Source: JBBEAM01 sp942491105 (GTDB lineage: Bacteria; Pseudomonadota; Alphaproteobacteria; Kiloniellales; DSM-21159). Taken from it: a stretch of 64,000 bases of DNA. Shown piece after piece: positions 54,783 to 63,367 of the stretch (its first letter is position 1; each line of letters opens with the position of its first letter). The position numbers and the translations under genes are program-made. Below the pieces are notes generated by a model. It was not told where the DNA came from, did not search any database, and worked only from the letters and a program-made list of their open reading frames with translations. The stretch covers positions 409,145-473,144 of the forward strand of contig CALNZX010000002.1 in NCBI GenBank assembly GCA_942491105.1. Direction: 5' to 3'.

Positions 54783-55112
54783 TCATTCCGACGCGCAATT
54801 CTGCTGTACGTGGCGCAGCAGAGCGGCGTCGCCGCCGTCGACCGCCAGGGTTTTCCGCCGCGCCGTCTGGCCGGCGACGATCGCCAAGCGCCCCTTGGGC
54901 AGCTTCCAGGCCTTGGCCAGCAGCTTGACGACGGCGGCGTTCGCCTTGCCGTCCTCGGGCGCCGCCGTGACCTGGATCTTCAGGACGCGGCGGCCGTCGG
55001 CCAGGGCCTCGATTCCGAGGATGGCGTTCCGGCCGGCGTTTGGCTGTACCTTCAGCGCGGCCAGCAGCCGCCCCTCGGCCAGGCGGAAGGGCGTCTCGGC
55101 CACGTCCGGCAC
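54783..55112 (-). CDS. DUF167 (YggU) family protein
   Basis: A 109-residue DUF167 protein. Its core has LKVQPNAGRNAILGI, VLKIQVTAAPEDGKANAAVVKLLAKAW and GRLAIVAGQTARRKTLAVDG. No ATG fits; GTG at 55112, 9 bases after the YggT stop, is the most likely start, with GTG 55103 as alternative. YggT-YggU pairs are a conserved neighbourhood. Confidence 0.88.
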   Translation of the reverse strand: MPDVAETPFRLAEGRLLAALKVQPNAGRNAILGIEALADGRRVLKIQVTAAPEDGKANAAVVKLLAKAWKLPKGRLAIVAGQTARRKTLAVDGGDAALLRHVQQNCASE

Positions 55113-55120
55113 GTGTCCGG

Positions 55121-55414
55121 CTAGTTCAGCACCGCGGGCGCCAGGTCGTGGACCAGGAGGTTCTGGATGAAAATCAGCAGCAGGATCAGGATCACCGGCG
55201 AGACGTCCAGGCCGCCCAGGTTCGGCACGATGCGGCGGATCGGCCGCAAAGCCGGCTCGGTGACGCGGTAGAGGATGTCGCCGATGGTGAAGACGAAGCG
55301 GTTGCTGGTGTTGACCACATTGAAGGCGACCAGCCAGGACAGCACCGCCATCGCGATCAACAGCCAGATGTAGATGTTGATGACCATGGAGATCAGCGAA
55401 ATGATGGCGTACAT
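55121..55414 (-). CDS. YggT family membrane protein
   Basis: A 97-residue protein with two membrane helices and the YggT pattern YIWLLIAMAVLSWLVAFNVVNTSNRFVF ... LRPIRRIVPNLGGLDVSPVILILLL. It is linked to cell division or osmotic tolerance in several bacteria, with no defined reaction. The ATG at 55414 gives the family length. The DUF167 gene follows after 8 bases, so they form an operon. Confidence 0.93.
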   Translation of the reverse strand: MYAIISLISMVINIYIWLLIAMAVLSWLVAFNVVNTSNRFVFTIGDILYRVTEPALRPIRRIVPNLGGLDVSPVILILLLIFIQNLLVHDLAPAVLN

Positions 55415-55630
55415 CGGCGTGCAAACCCCTTGTTTTTCTTCAGCGACAGCTATACCCGCGCCGCCTTTTTGCATCAAGTCCGCAGCGGGCGGGAGCACGG
55501 CGGCAGCGATCTTGACAAGCCGACCCAGGCTCACCATTATCCGCCGCGCTTTGCAAGGAAGGTGGGGGCAAGCCCCCGCTCAGCCAAGCCGAAAATCGGC
55601 CCCTCCCAAGGGGCCGCTCAAATCTGGATC

Positions 55631-55706
<76 letters not shown>

Positions 55707-56110
55707 GCCAGTCTCCGTCCCAGAGAATATCCGTCCATACATTGTCCGCGCCGGAACCCCAAGCTCCGCGCCTTTCAGGCCTAGACACACGCCTTCGCGC
55801 GGAGCAGAGACCCACGGATCGGGTCAGCCAGTAGGCCCCGCGCCAGGGGTCGCGACAGCGGGGGGGGAGAGCCGGCCACGCGAAGCCCAGAAGCGACGCG
55901 GCGACCACCAAGCGGCAACGCGCACCGCGAGACGGGCGGGGCAGCCGGCGGCGGCGCCGTCAAGGAAGAGGGCCCAATAGGCCCGGCCAGGGGATCGGAC
56001 CAGTCGGGGGGCGGACATGGAGCCAGCCGGCCAGGCGCGAGGCCCCGAAGGGGGGAGGGAAGGGGAGGGGGGGAGGGGGGGGGGGAGGGAGGGGAAAGGG
56101 GAGGTAGAGA
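55707..56110. other. Gene-free G-rich stretch of unusual composition
   Basis: About 400 bases with no credible gene. G-content rises towards the right, with G runs at 55860-55867 and 56001-56007. It ends in an uninterrupted purine run at 56047-56104 containing runs of up to twelve G with only scattered A. Such DNA can form G-quadruplexes, but rising poly-G is also a known artefact of two-colour short-read sequencing. It lies exactly between the tRNA and the transposase remnant. Confidence 0.7.
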
Positions 56111-56450
56111 AGGCGGTTGCTGCGCAAGCTGCTCAAGAAGCAAGGATATGCTCCGAGCCGCATCACGACCGACAAGCTGAAATCCTATCCGGCTGCGATC
56201 CGCAAGATGCGTCTGTCTGCAGTTCACGACCAGGGGCAGCGGGCGAACAACGCCCACCGGCCTGTGCGACGCCGCGAGCGAAAACAGCAGCGGTTCAAGT
56301 CACCGGGATCAGCGCGGCGGTTCCTGTCGATCCACGCCGCCGTGTACAACGCTTTCTACGTCCAAACGCCATCTTCTGAAACGTCGCTTCTTCAAACAAT
56401 TTCGAGCCAATGCGTTTGCTGTCTGGCATCAAAGTTGGCTTGCCGCCTGA
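56111..56450 (+). mobile_element. IS6-family transposase remnant
   Basis: The C-terminal part of an IS6-type DDE transposase. It includes RRLLRKLLKKQGYAPSRITTDKLKSY (with the second catalytic Asp), VHDQGQRANN, HRPVRRRERKQQRFKSPGSA and RFLSIHAAVYNAFYVQ. One extra base then shifts the frame to RHLLKRRFFKQFRANAFAVW, ending TGA 56448-56450. The segment normally reading RAENS between NN and H is deleted, which removes the catalytic Glu. The N-terminal half is missing, and no terminal inverted repeats are visible. Dead element. Confidence 0.82.
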
Positions 56451-56485
56451 TTCGGATCACGATCGATCCCTGTCGTCCGCGGAAG

Positions 56486-57427
56486 TTAACGTGTCAATGC
56501 CCTCTTGCCTGGTTTCTGAGTCATCGCTAGCCAAAGAACCTCGAGCAGGCCAGCACTGCTGACAAGCAGAATGCCAAGGATCTGGATAAATCCAAAAGGT
56601 TCCCCGGCCCACACAGCTGCGGTAATGGTGCCGACCGTTATTTCTGTCATAAACAGTAACCCGACAACGCCGGGGTTGAGCACCATTGGCCCATAGACCG
56701 TCGCGAAACCGGCCGGAATGACGATTAGAATAGAAACCGGCACTAGCCAAGAGAGAAGGTCAAGATCGACAGTAAGCCGTGGCGGCGGCAAGTCCCCCAG
56801 CTGAATCGCCAGGATGGCCATCGCCGCCGCACAGACCGTCCCCCAAAAAATAAAACCGATTCCGCAATCGAAGGCCGTGCCCTGTTCGTCGAGAAGCAGC
56901 AGCAAGGACCCCGCAGCCCAGAGAAAGCCGGAAGTGAGCGCCATCCAATCGCCTGTGTTTTGGGGCAGCGGGATGCCCTGATCAGGGCCCAAGATCACGA
57001 GGATACCTAGGAATCCCAGGGCCATCGAAATCCACCGCGGCGGGGTGATAGCTTCCCCCGCGAAGGCCCTGGCCAGCAGGAATCCCCAGAGCGGCAGCAG
57101 ATAGTAGAGAACGATGACGTTGATAACCTGAGTGAAAAGAAATGCGCTGGCGTAGAGCGCGTAAGCCAGTCCAAGAAGCAGGCACCCGCAATGGAGCGCC
57201 AGCGATAGCTTGCCAAGCGGTGTCCGCGCAGGGCGAGTGCCGGGAGTATGAGCAAGAAAGGCAGGAGGTTGAGCGCGACGCTCGCCCAGATTCCTGGAAA
57301 GCCCGCAGCTTCGAGCGCGCGTAGCGGTATCCAGTAGATGCCAAATATCACCCCCTGCGTAGGCGCTGGCCGCTTTGGCGAGCGCCTGCCCGTCACTTTT
57401 TCAGTCGCGTTGCTGCGCAGGCTCCAT
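56486..57427 (-). pseudogene. DMT-superfamily (EamA) transporter, broken
   Basis: Read across frames, this is a full ten-helix EamA transporter. It starts ATG 57427 (MEPAQQRD), is cut by TGA at codon 9, continues VIFGIYWIPLRALEAAG in another frame after an extra G in the G-run near 57350, and loses one base near 57182 in ACLLGLAYALYAS. Then it runs clean from SMALGFLGILVILGPDQG to the stop at 56486. Three independent lesions indicate a pseudogene. It lies downstream of the ABC cassette but is separated from it by a terminator. The five-helix piece from about 57025 to 56486 is unlikely to function alone. Confidence 0.8.
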
Positions 57428-57449
57428 AGAAAACTCCCTGTAGTACGAG

Positions 57450-57497
57450 AAAAAGGGCCCGTCTGCTCCGCGCTAGAGCGGAGCGAGGCGGGCCCTT
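57450..57497 (-). terminator. Rho-independent terminator of the ABC cassette
   Basis: On the minus strand GGGCCCG ... GCTCCGC / GCGGAGC ... CGGGCCC forms a two-part stem around a short loop (57455-57495), followed by TTTTTCTCG. It ends transcription from the substrate-binding gene at 57532. Confidence 0.9.
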
Positions 57498-57531
57498 CCC
57501 TACATTGGCCTGTGGGATGGCTAAAACCGGT

Positions 57532-58584
57532 TTACATGTGCGCTTGTTTCAGCATGCTGCAGTCGACCCCTTGCTCGGCAGGAATCTTATCGTTCATCAG
57601 ACCGAATGTGATCCACCAGTCGTTGGTGAGAGCCCAGTGTTCGCTCATCTGGCCGTTCTTCTGGCCGAAAGGCGGAGACCCGGGAACCACGCCGCAGAAC
57701 TGGCCGGCTTCCTCAAGGCTGTACATATAGAGCGTACCGTCCTCGGGGTTGTCCTCGCCGCCGAGAATACCTTGGACGTCTTCGACCGAGAAACCCGTTG
57801 CTTCAGCGATGATATCATTGGCTTCCGCCGGGTTCTCACGCCAGTACTCAACGCCGGCGAACAGGGCCTGCGTCGCCTTCACCGCGGTATCGCGATGATT
57901 GGCGATGAAGTCGTCTGAAACGAATAGGGCATCTGCAATCAGCCCAAGCTTGAGCCAGTAATCTTCCCGCGAATTGCTTAGCTCGCGGGAGCCCTCAAGC
58001 TCTTCCAACACCTGTCCGCCGAAAGGGTCCCACAATTCGGCGGCGGCAATCTGGCCGCTGATCATGGCCGCGGCGGCGTCCCCGGCGATCAGATTGACCA
58101 TCTCGACTTCATCCCAGCTGATGCCATTCTGCTCCAGCCAAATCGCCATATAGATCTGCGATAGCCCACCCTCAAGAACCGCCACCTGCTTACCTCTGAG
58201 ATCCTCGGGGCTCTTGATGTCTGGGTGGACGATAATATGGTCGGATCCGTAACCCAGGTTAGTCAGACCGGCGAGTTTGACCGGCATGTCTTCGGCGATC
58301 GCGATTGGGCCAAACTCGATGGTGCTCAGAACGATGTCGAGCCGCCCGGTCGAAAGCAGGCTGAAGAGCTGAACGGGATCCTCGATAACTGTGAACTCGA
58401 AATCCAGATCGGGGGCCAGTTTCTTTGCCTGAGCTACATAGTAGAAGCCATAGCCGGGCCAGCTCCAATGGCCAACCCGTACAGTCTCGGCTTTGGACGC
58501 GCTCGGCGCCAGAATGAGCGCCGCTGCGAGTAGCAGCGGCGCCGTAAACGCGAGTTTCCTCGCATAGCTGAATATGCCTGTCAT
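57532..58584 (-). CDS. ABC transporter substrate-binding protein (NMT1/SsuA-like), intact
   Basis: A 350-residue periplasmic binding protein. The signal peptide (about 1-32, SASKAE) precedes the NMT1-like/SsuA-like fold. Features include VRVGHWSWPGYGFYYVAQAKK, LLSTGRLDIVLSTIEFG, DLRGKQVAVLEGGLSQIYM and INLIAG-type loops, AELWDPFGG and a C-terminal Trp-rich ALTNDWWITFGLM. Relatives carry sulfonates, thiamine precursors or aromatic carboxylates. The neighbouring ATPase and permease genes are broken, but this one has no lesion. Divergent from a toluene-monooxygenase-like cluster, so an aromatic or hydrocarbon-related ligand is plausible but unproven. Confidence 0.88.
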   Translation of the reverse strand: MTGIFSYARKLAFTAPLLLAAALILAPSASKAETVRVGHWSWPGYGFYYVAQAKKLAPDLDFEFTVIEDPVQLFSLLSTGRLDIVLSTIEFGPIAIAEDMPVKLAGLTNLGYGSDHIIVHPDIKSPEDLRGKQVAVLEGGLSQIYMAIWLEQNGISWDEVEMVNLIAGDAAAAMISGQIAAAELWDPFGGQVLEELEGSRELSNSREDYWLKLGLIADALFVSDDFIANHRDTAVKATQALFAGVEYWRENPAEANDIIAEATGFSVEDVQGILGGEDNPEDGTLYMYSLEEAGQFCGVVPGSPPFGQKNGQMSEHWALTNDWWITFGLMNDKIPAEQGVDCSMLKQAHM

Positions 58585-58644
58585 TATCCCTACCTCCTGT
58601 TCGTATTAAGTAATTTGAGGCCCGGCGATATGGGAGCTTTCTGG

Positions 58645-59494
58645 TTAGCTGATCCGCCCCTGTATCTCTTCTCGCATCATGGCGTAGAGCTGTTTTTCCA
58701 TATCGACATAGCCGCGTGTTTCGAGAAGTTCTTCCTTCTTTGGAAAGCGCTTCCCTCCCTTAAACTCCATGGGGATATCGGCCTTGATCTTGCCCGGCTG
58801 GCGGGTGAAGAAAATGATCCGGTCGGCGAGATAAATCGCCTCCTGGATATCGTGTGTCACCAGAATGAAGGTCTTTGCTTCTCGTTCGATGATGTCGACC
58901 ACCATCTCTTCCATTTCCCAGGTAACCTGGGCGTCGAGGGCGCCGAAAGGCTCGTCGAGCAGCAGAACTTCGGGATCCTGGGCCAACGCGCGCGATCGCG
59001 ACACGCTATTTCATGCCACCGGAGAGTTCTCCCGGATAGGCGTCGTGAAAATCCTGTAGATGTAGCAAGCGCAGAAAGTGTTCGGCGCGTTCATTCCGTT
59101 CGGTCTTGGAGACGCCCTGGATGGCCAAACCGTGAGCAACGTTCTGGAGGACTGTCAGCCAGGGGAAAGACGTGTAAGCCTGAAATACCATGCCGCGGTC
59201 GGGTCCGGGACCCAGGATAGGCTGGCCGTGCATCGTCGCTCGACCGAAGCTTGGCACCTCCAGGCCGGCGATTAGTCGTAACAGGGTCGTCTTGCCACAG
59301 CCCGAGGGACCGATTAGCGCGGTCACCTGGTTGGCATAGATGTCCAGAGATACGTCGTCTAAAGCGACACGTTTACCACCGAGGTAGGTTTTGGTTACGC
59401 GCTCCGCTTTGATCGGCGCTTTTTCTGAGGCCGCAGCTCGGGTGGCGGCGCTGCGCAGGCGGCCTGGAAGCGCATCGTTATTTGCAAGTGACAT
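58645..59494 (-). pseudogene. ABC transporter ATP-binding protein (SsuB/TauB-like), broken
   Basis: The gene begins ATG 59494 and shows Walker A GPSGCGKTT, the Q-loop FQAYTSFPWLTVLQNV and signature YPGELSGGMK. The next codon, expected CAG (Gln), is TAG (59008-59006). The reading frame then shifts by loss of two bases in a CG-repeat near 58990, after which RALAQDPEVLLLDEPFGALD (Walker B) and LVTHDIQEAIYLADRI continue to the stop at 58645. Both lesions hit the same short stretch. Without repair no full ATPase is made. It lies between the substrate-binding gene and the permease gene. Confidence 0.88.
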
Positions 59495-59506
59495 TGTGAG
59501 CTCTCC

Positions 59507-60324
59507 TTACCGTCGAAGCTGTGTATAGGGGAATAGCTTCCGGCTCGCCTGCCGGAACGCGATATCGAGGAGCACACCGAGGACGCAAATAGTGAGGATC
59601 CCGGCCATGATTACATCGACGTGTAGGAAACGAGCGGCGCGCATCATCACCGCTCCAATGCCGTCGGTTGCTGCAACAATCTCTGCGATCACCAGATAGG
59701 TCCAAGACACCGCAATCATGTTTCGCATGGAATCCAGAATCCGCGGTGCCGCAGCAGGGAAGATGACCCGGCAGACAATGTGCCCGCGACTGGCGCCCAT
59801 GGTCTGGGCGGATTCGATCAGTTCCTTGGGAACCGAGAGGACATCGTCGGTAATCAGGGCGATCAGAAAGAACACGCAGCCAAGGAAGAGCAGCGCCATC
59901 TTCGCCATGTCGGTCGGGCCGAAGTAGACACGGAGCAAGGGAACGAAGGAGGCGGCCGGTAGGTAGCGCCAGCCGCCGACAGTTGGATTGACCAGGGCCT
60001 TGACCTTGGCGAAGGATCCATCAGCAGACCGAATGGTACTGCGACAAGGCAGGCTGCCGCGAAGCTAACGTATATCCTGTAGAGGCTCTTGCCGATGTCC
60101 GGAAGGAAATCGCGCTCGAACACCAGACGAAAGATCTCGGCAATCACCTGATCCGGCCCGGGGACGAACTTCTGCTGTGCCGCCGGGGTCAGGAAGTGAA
60201 TGAACTCCCATAGTGTTAGCCATGCCAGCACACCAGCGCAGCCGAGCAGGATGGTTTGGGACTGCGAGACGCTGCCGAGGACCTCGAAGAAGCGCTGCCG
60301 GGGGCGGTTGGAATGCAGGTGCAT
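59507..60324 (-). pseudogene. ABC transporter permease (SsuC/TauC-like), broken
   Basis: Two frames together give a six-helix permease: FFEVLGSVSQSQTILLG ... VAVPFGLLM, then after loss of one G near 60018, FAKVKALVNPTVGG ... ESAQTMGASRGHIVCRVIFPAA (the EAA loop that contacts the ATPase). The stop is at 59507. The start is taken at ATG 60324; an alternative start at 60406 in another frame would need a further shift. One single-base lesion separates it from an intact gene, and it ends 12 bases before the ATPase gene. Confidence 0.85.
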
Positions 60325-60550
60325 CGCCGCTGTACGCGGGTGTGTTGCTTTTACCAGCCGAATCGTTTGCAGGCCCCTTTGTGAGGGCCGGTTCCTGTAG
60401 TGCCAAGGTTAAGATCCCCCTTTACCCGTGTTCCGTTCGCCTAGGCGTTAGCGTTTTAGCGCCGGGTGACTCTTTTCGGTCATCTCGGCTCGTAACGGAT
60501 GCGCCCCTAAACGCGAGTAACCGCGACGCAAATGTAAGCTTCTTTAGATA

Positions 60551-60589
60551 ACGAAATTCGTCAAGAAAATTATCAAGAACGAAATTCGT
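60551..60589. promoter_or_regulatory. Two identical palindromic operators ACGAAATTCGT
   Basis: ACGAAATTCGT occurs at 60551-60561 and 60579-60589, each a perfect inverted repeat around a central base, 28 bases apart centre to centre. A partial third copy (ACGAATT) lies near 60620. They sit in the 500-base divergent gap between the ABC cassette and the monooxygenase cluster, as expected for a regulator of both. The rest of this gap shows no gene. Confidence 0.6.
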
Positions 60590-60742
60590 AGAAAATAGCT
60601 ATGTCGTAATCCCAAAACGAATTAGCCTCCTTTCAGAAAGACGATTTCCGTATTTGCGGTGCTGCAAGTTTTAGGATGCTCTAAAGACTCAAGACTTCGA
60701 TTGCGCTCCAGCCCAGTCTGGTAGGGAGTACAGTTTACTCAA

Positions 60743-60762
60743 GAGCCGTGAGTTTACGGCTC
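60743..60762 (+). promoter_or_regulatory. Hairpin upstream of the monooxygenase cluster
   Basis: GAGCCGT (60743-60749), loop GAGTTT, ACGGCTC (60756-60762): a perfect 7-bp inverted repeat 99 bases before the alpha-subunit start. It could be an operator or a leader RNA hairpin. Confidence 0.35.
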
Positions 60763-60860
60763 GCCACATGGGTGAATGGAGCCATCGGAAGCGGTCGAGG
60801 TGCGGCAAGCAAAATGCGAGTGACAATAAGCGCAAGTGACGACAGCGGAGGGAGAACACG

Positions 60861-62357
60861 ATGGCACTTTTGAAATGGAAGACTGGTACGATCTGGCGCG
60901 CGAAAACCAACTGGACGCCATGTACGTCAGTGAGAAAGATTCTATCCAGAGCCGATGTCACGAAGGACCTCGGAATTACCTTTGGCGCAGTGGAGAGCTC
61001 GATGGTTCTTGCCAAGCTCATCGCGACTATGTGAAATCGCAGCGCGACAAGGACGTAGGCGCTTACTCAGTGAAGGCCGCGCTGTCGCGAGCCGATTTCT
61101 TCAAGCATGCTCGCCTCACTGGAAGGCCTTGCTGGCGCTGCATTTCAGCGCAGTCTCGTTGGCCGAGCTCCAGCCCGGTGTCTTCCTTTGCGCGGATGAC
61201 CCGCTCTGAGCGCGTGTCGGGCACGCGCAACATGGCGACCTTTGGGACGCTGGATGAAATTCGCCATGGGCAGATCCAAATCTACTTCGCCTACGAGTTC
61301 CTAAAATACGACTCTGCCTTCGACTGGTGCCACAAGTCCTCGAAGACGGAGAACTGGATCATCGTTTCTCTGCGTCATGCTCTGGACGAATTGCTCATAC
61401 TCGCGACGCCGAATCACCCGGCGATCATGTTGAACATGGGGCTCGAGCAGTCCTTCACCAACCTGCAGTTTGTCGCTCTCTCGGCGGACGCGGCGAAGTG
61501 CGGCGACCACAACTTCGCGACCATGCTCCAGAGCATCCAGACCGACGAGGCGCGCCATGCGCAGATAGGCGAACCACTGGTTCGCATCATGTGTGAGAAC
61601 GGCCAGAAGAAAGAGGCGCAGAAGCTGGTCGAGATCGCCTTCTGGCGGATGTGGAAGCAGTTCGCCGCGCTCAGCGGGATCGGCATGGATTACTACACGC
61701 CTCTGGAGCATCGCGAGAACTCGCTCAAGGAGTTCATGGAGGAGTGGGTGATTGGCCAGTTCGGCCGCACGCTGAAGGCGCTGGGCCTGGATCTGCCCTG
61801 GTACTGGGATTATCTCCACCACGATATTGCTACCTTCCATCACGCGCAGCAGATTGGCGTCTACGTCTATCGGGCAACCCAGTGGTGGCGTCCAATCGCC
61901 GGCGTCTCGCCCGCCCGGTGAACGCGATCGGCTGGAGGCAAGGCGGAAAATCCCGGGCTGGAACGATACTTTTGGCTAGGACGTGGTGATCGAGAACATC
62001 CGCAACGGCGCCTTCGAAAAGACCGTGCCGGCGGCACCGCCGTTGCTCTGCAACATGTGTGGCCTCGAGGTTTCTGGGATCGGCGGCGCACAGTGGGAGC
62101 CGGTGCATCATCACGTCGATATTGACGATCGCCGCCATCACTTTTGCTCCCCCGTTTGCAAGTGGATCTTCGAGGAGGAGCCGGCGCGCTACAAAGGTCA
62201 CCGCAGCATCATCGACCGCGCTTTCGACGGAACTATTCCGCCGGGACCCGACGCTTTTTACGAGTACATGGGGCAGAGCCCAGCGGAACGCGGCGTCGAT
62301 GGCTACGATTACCTGTGGATCGACGGCTATGGCCAACCGGCGCGCGCGGCGGAGTAG
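60861..62357 (+). pseudogene. tmoA: Toluene-4-monooxygenase-like alpha subunit (TmoA family), broken
   Basis: The large subunit of a soluble diiron monooxygenase. It keeps the catalytic helices: a WKALLALHFSAVSLAEL helix (first Glu ligand, in one frame), MATFGTLDEIRHGQ (Glu and His ligands), LEQSFTNLQF (Glu) and SIQTDEARHAQIG (Glu and His). Then come DYYTPLEHRENSLKEFMEEW and the C-terminal HHHVDIDDRRHHFCSPVCKW ... ARAAE. GGAGGGAG precedes ATG 60861. The first third (to about 61240) needs several frame changes, a TGA cuts the frame at 61919-61921 and a TAG follows near 61978. Length when rejoined is about 500 residues, as in TmoA. Related alternatives are isoprene or alkene monooxygenase. Confidence 0.85.
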
Positions 62358-62402
62358 CAGTGGCACAACGCCGCCAACGGATAGTACAGAGGAGATGATC
62401 CC

Positions 62403-62665
62403 ATGGCTGATTTCCCGCTACCTGCAACGTCCAGGGCGACTACGGCTACAAAGTGATCGTCGTCGATGACGAGGACACCATCTCCGAGGTCATTCGCAAG
62501 GCGGCTGAGCACGAGGTGGTCGGCGTCCTCGTTCCGTCTTTCCCAGGGTACTGTCCTGCACGCCCGGGTACAGGGGGCCGAGCAGCTCCTTGCCCGGGAG
62601 AGCGTCACGGTCAAGGATGCGAAGCTGGCCAGATGGACGCCATCGATATCTACGTGGGAGCCTAA
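62403..62665 (+). pseudogene. tmoB: Toluene-monooxygenase-like gamma subunit (TmoB family), broken
   Basis: The small ubiquitin-like hydroxylase subunit, about 86 residues when rejoined. It reads MADFPL, a shift near 62421, CNVQGDYGYKVIVVDDEDTI, a shift near 62547, GTVLHARVQGAEQ ... SVTVKDAKLA, a third shift near 62630, then QMDAIDIYVGA and TAA. The position directly after the alpha gene matches tmo operons. Three indels in 260 bases mean it is not functional as read. Confidence 0.75.
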
Positions 62666-62672
62666 GCCTTGA

Positions 62673-63015
62673 GTGCACCGGACCGATTTCCAGAAGGCCT
62701 GCGATCTCGATGATGTCTGGGAAGGCGAGATGGACGTCTTCGAGGTTGGCGGGCGGGAAGTCCTGATCGTGCATACACCGGGCGGAGAGGTTCGCGCCTA
62801 CGACCCGATCTGCCCGCATCAGGACCACCCTCTGATCGAAGGCGATCTCGAGAACTGTGTTCTGACCTGCTCGGCCCACCTCTGGCAGTTCGATGTTGTG
62901 TCGGGGCAGGGCGTCAATCCTAAGGACAGGCGCCCTCACGGCCTATCCCGTGAAGGTCGAGGACAACATCGTCTACGTCGCCTTTCCGGCGATAGACAAG
63001 GCCGCGAGCGGCTAA
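62673..63015 (+). pseudogene. tmoC: Toluene-monooxygenase-like Rieske ferredoxin (TmoC family), frameshifted
   Basis: A Rieske [2Fe-2S] protein delivering electrons to the hydroxylase. The cluster motif is CPHQDHPLIEG ... CSAHLW (CXH and CX2H). The family start DFQKACDLDDVWEGEM and the VLIVHTPGGEVRAYDP strand are present. An extra base near 62931 breaks the tail; in the correct frame it ends LTAYPVKVEDNIVYVAFPA and stops at 63013-63015. The start is uncertain (GTG 62673 or a nearby TTG). Confidence 0.85.
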
Positions 63016-63028
63016 GGGGAACAAAAGC

Positions 63029-63367
63029 ATGAGCGAAACCAAGAACGCGGCGCGCTTCGTCGGCCCAGTAATGCACGCCGGCGAGATCGGCGAGGCAGTG
63101 ATCGAGGCGATCCGCGAGGATAACGCCAACCGCAAGATCGAGGTGGAGGAGCACGCCTCCTATTACCGAATCAAGGTTCAAGGCGAGTGCGTCATTCGCT
63201 TTGCCACCGTGACAGAGATGTTGGGGCGCGAGGTAATGCTTCGTGACATCGAAGCCTGCATGCCTGCCTTCGAAGGCTTTATCCGCATCGAAACAGAGCA
63301 GATGCGTCTTCCTCTCCAATTAGCCACAGAGTCCGCGAAGCAAGGATCTCCAAGGAGCAAAAGATGA
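63029..63367 (+). CDS. tmoD: Toluene-monooxygenase-like effector (coupling) protein (TmoD family), displaced stop
   Basis: A 112-residue effector protein of the MmoB/DmpM/TmoD family, which binds the hydroxylase and gates its active site. VGPVMHAGEIGEAVIEAIREDN, IEVEEHASYYRIKVQGECV and MLRDIEACMPAFEGFIRIE match TmoD. An extra C at about 63308 shifts the natural ending (FLSN then TAG 63321-63323), so the ORF runs 15 codons further into the beta-subunit start. RBS AGGGGA precedes the ATG. It could still fold because the change is at the very end. Confidence 0.82.
   Translation: MSETKNAARFVGPVMHAGEIGEAVIEAIREDNANRKIEVEEHASYYRIKVQGECVIRFATVTEMLGREVMLRDIEACMPAFEGFIRIETEQMRLPLQLATESAKQGSPRSKR

Noticed and set aside
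60689..61021. A 110-residue minus-strand frame in the monooxygenase control region
   Set aside because: It has no RBS or family motif, and part of it is antisense to the alpha-subunit remnant.
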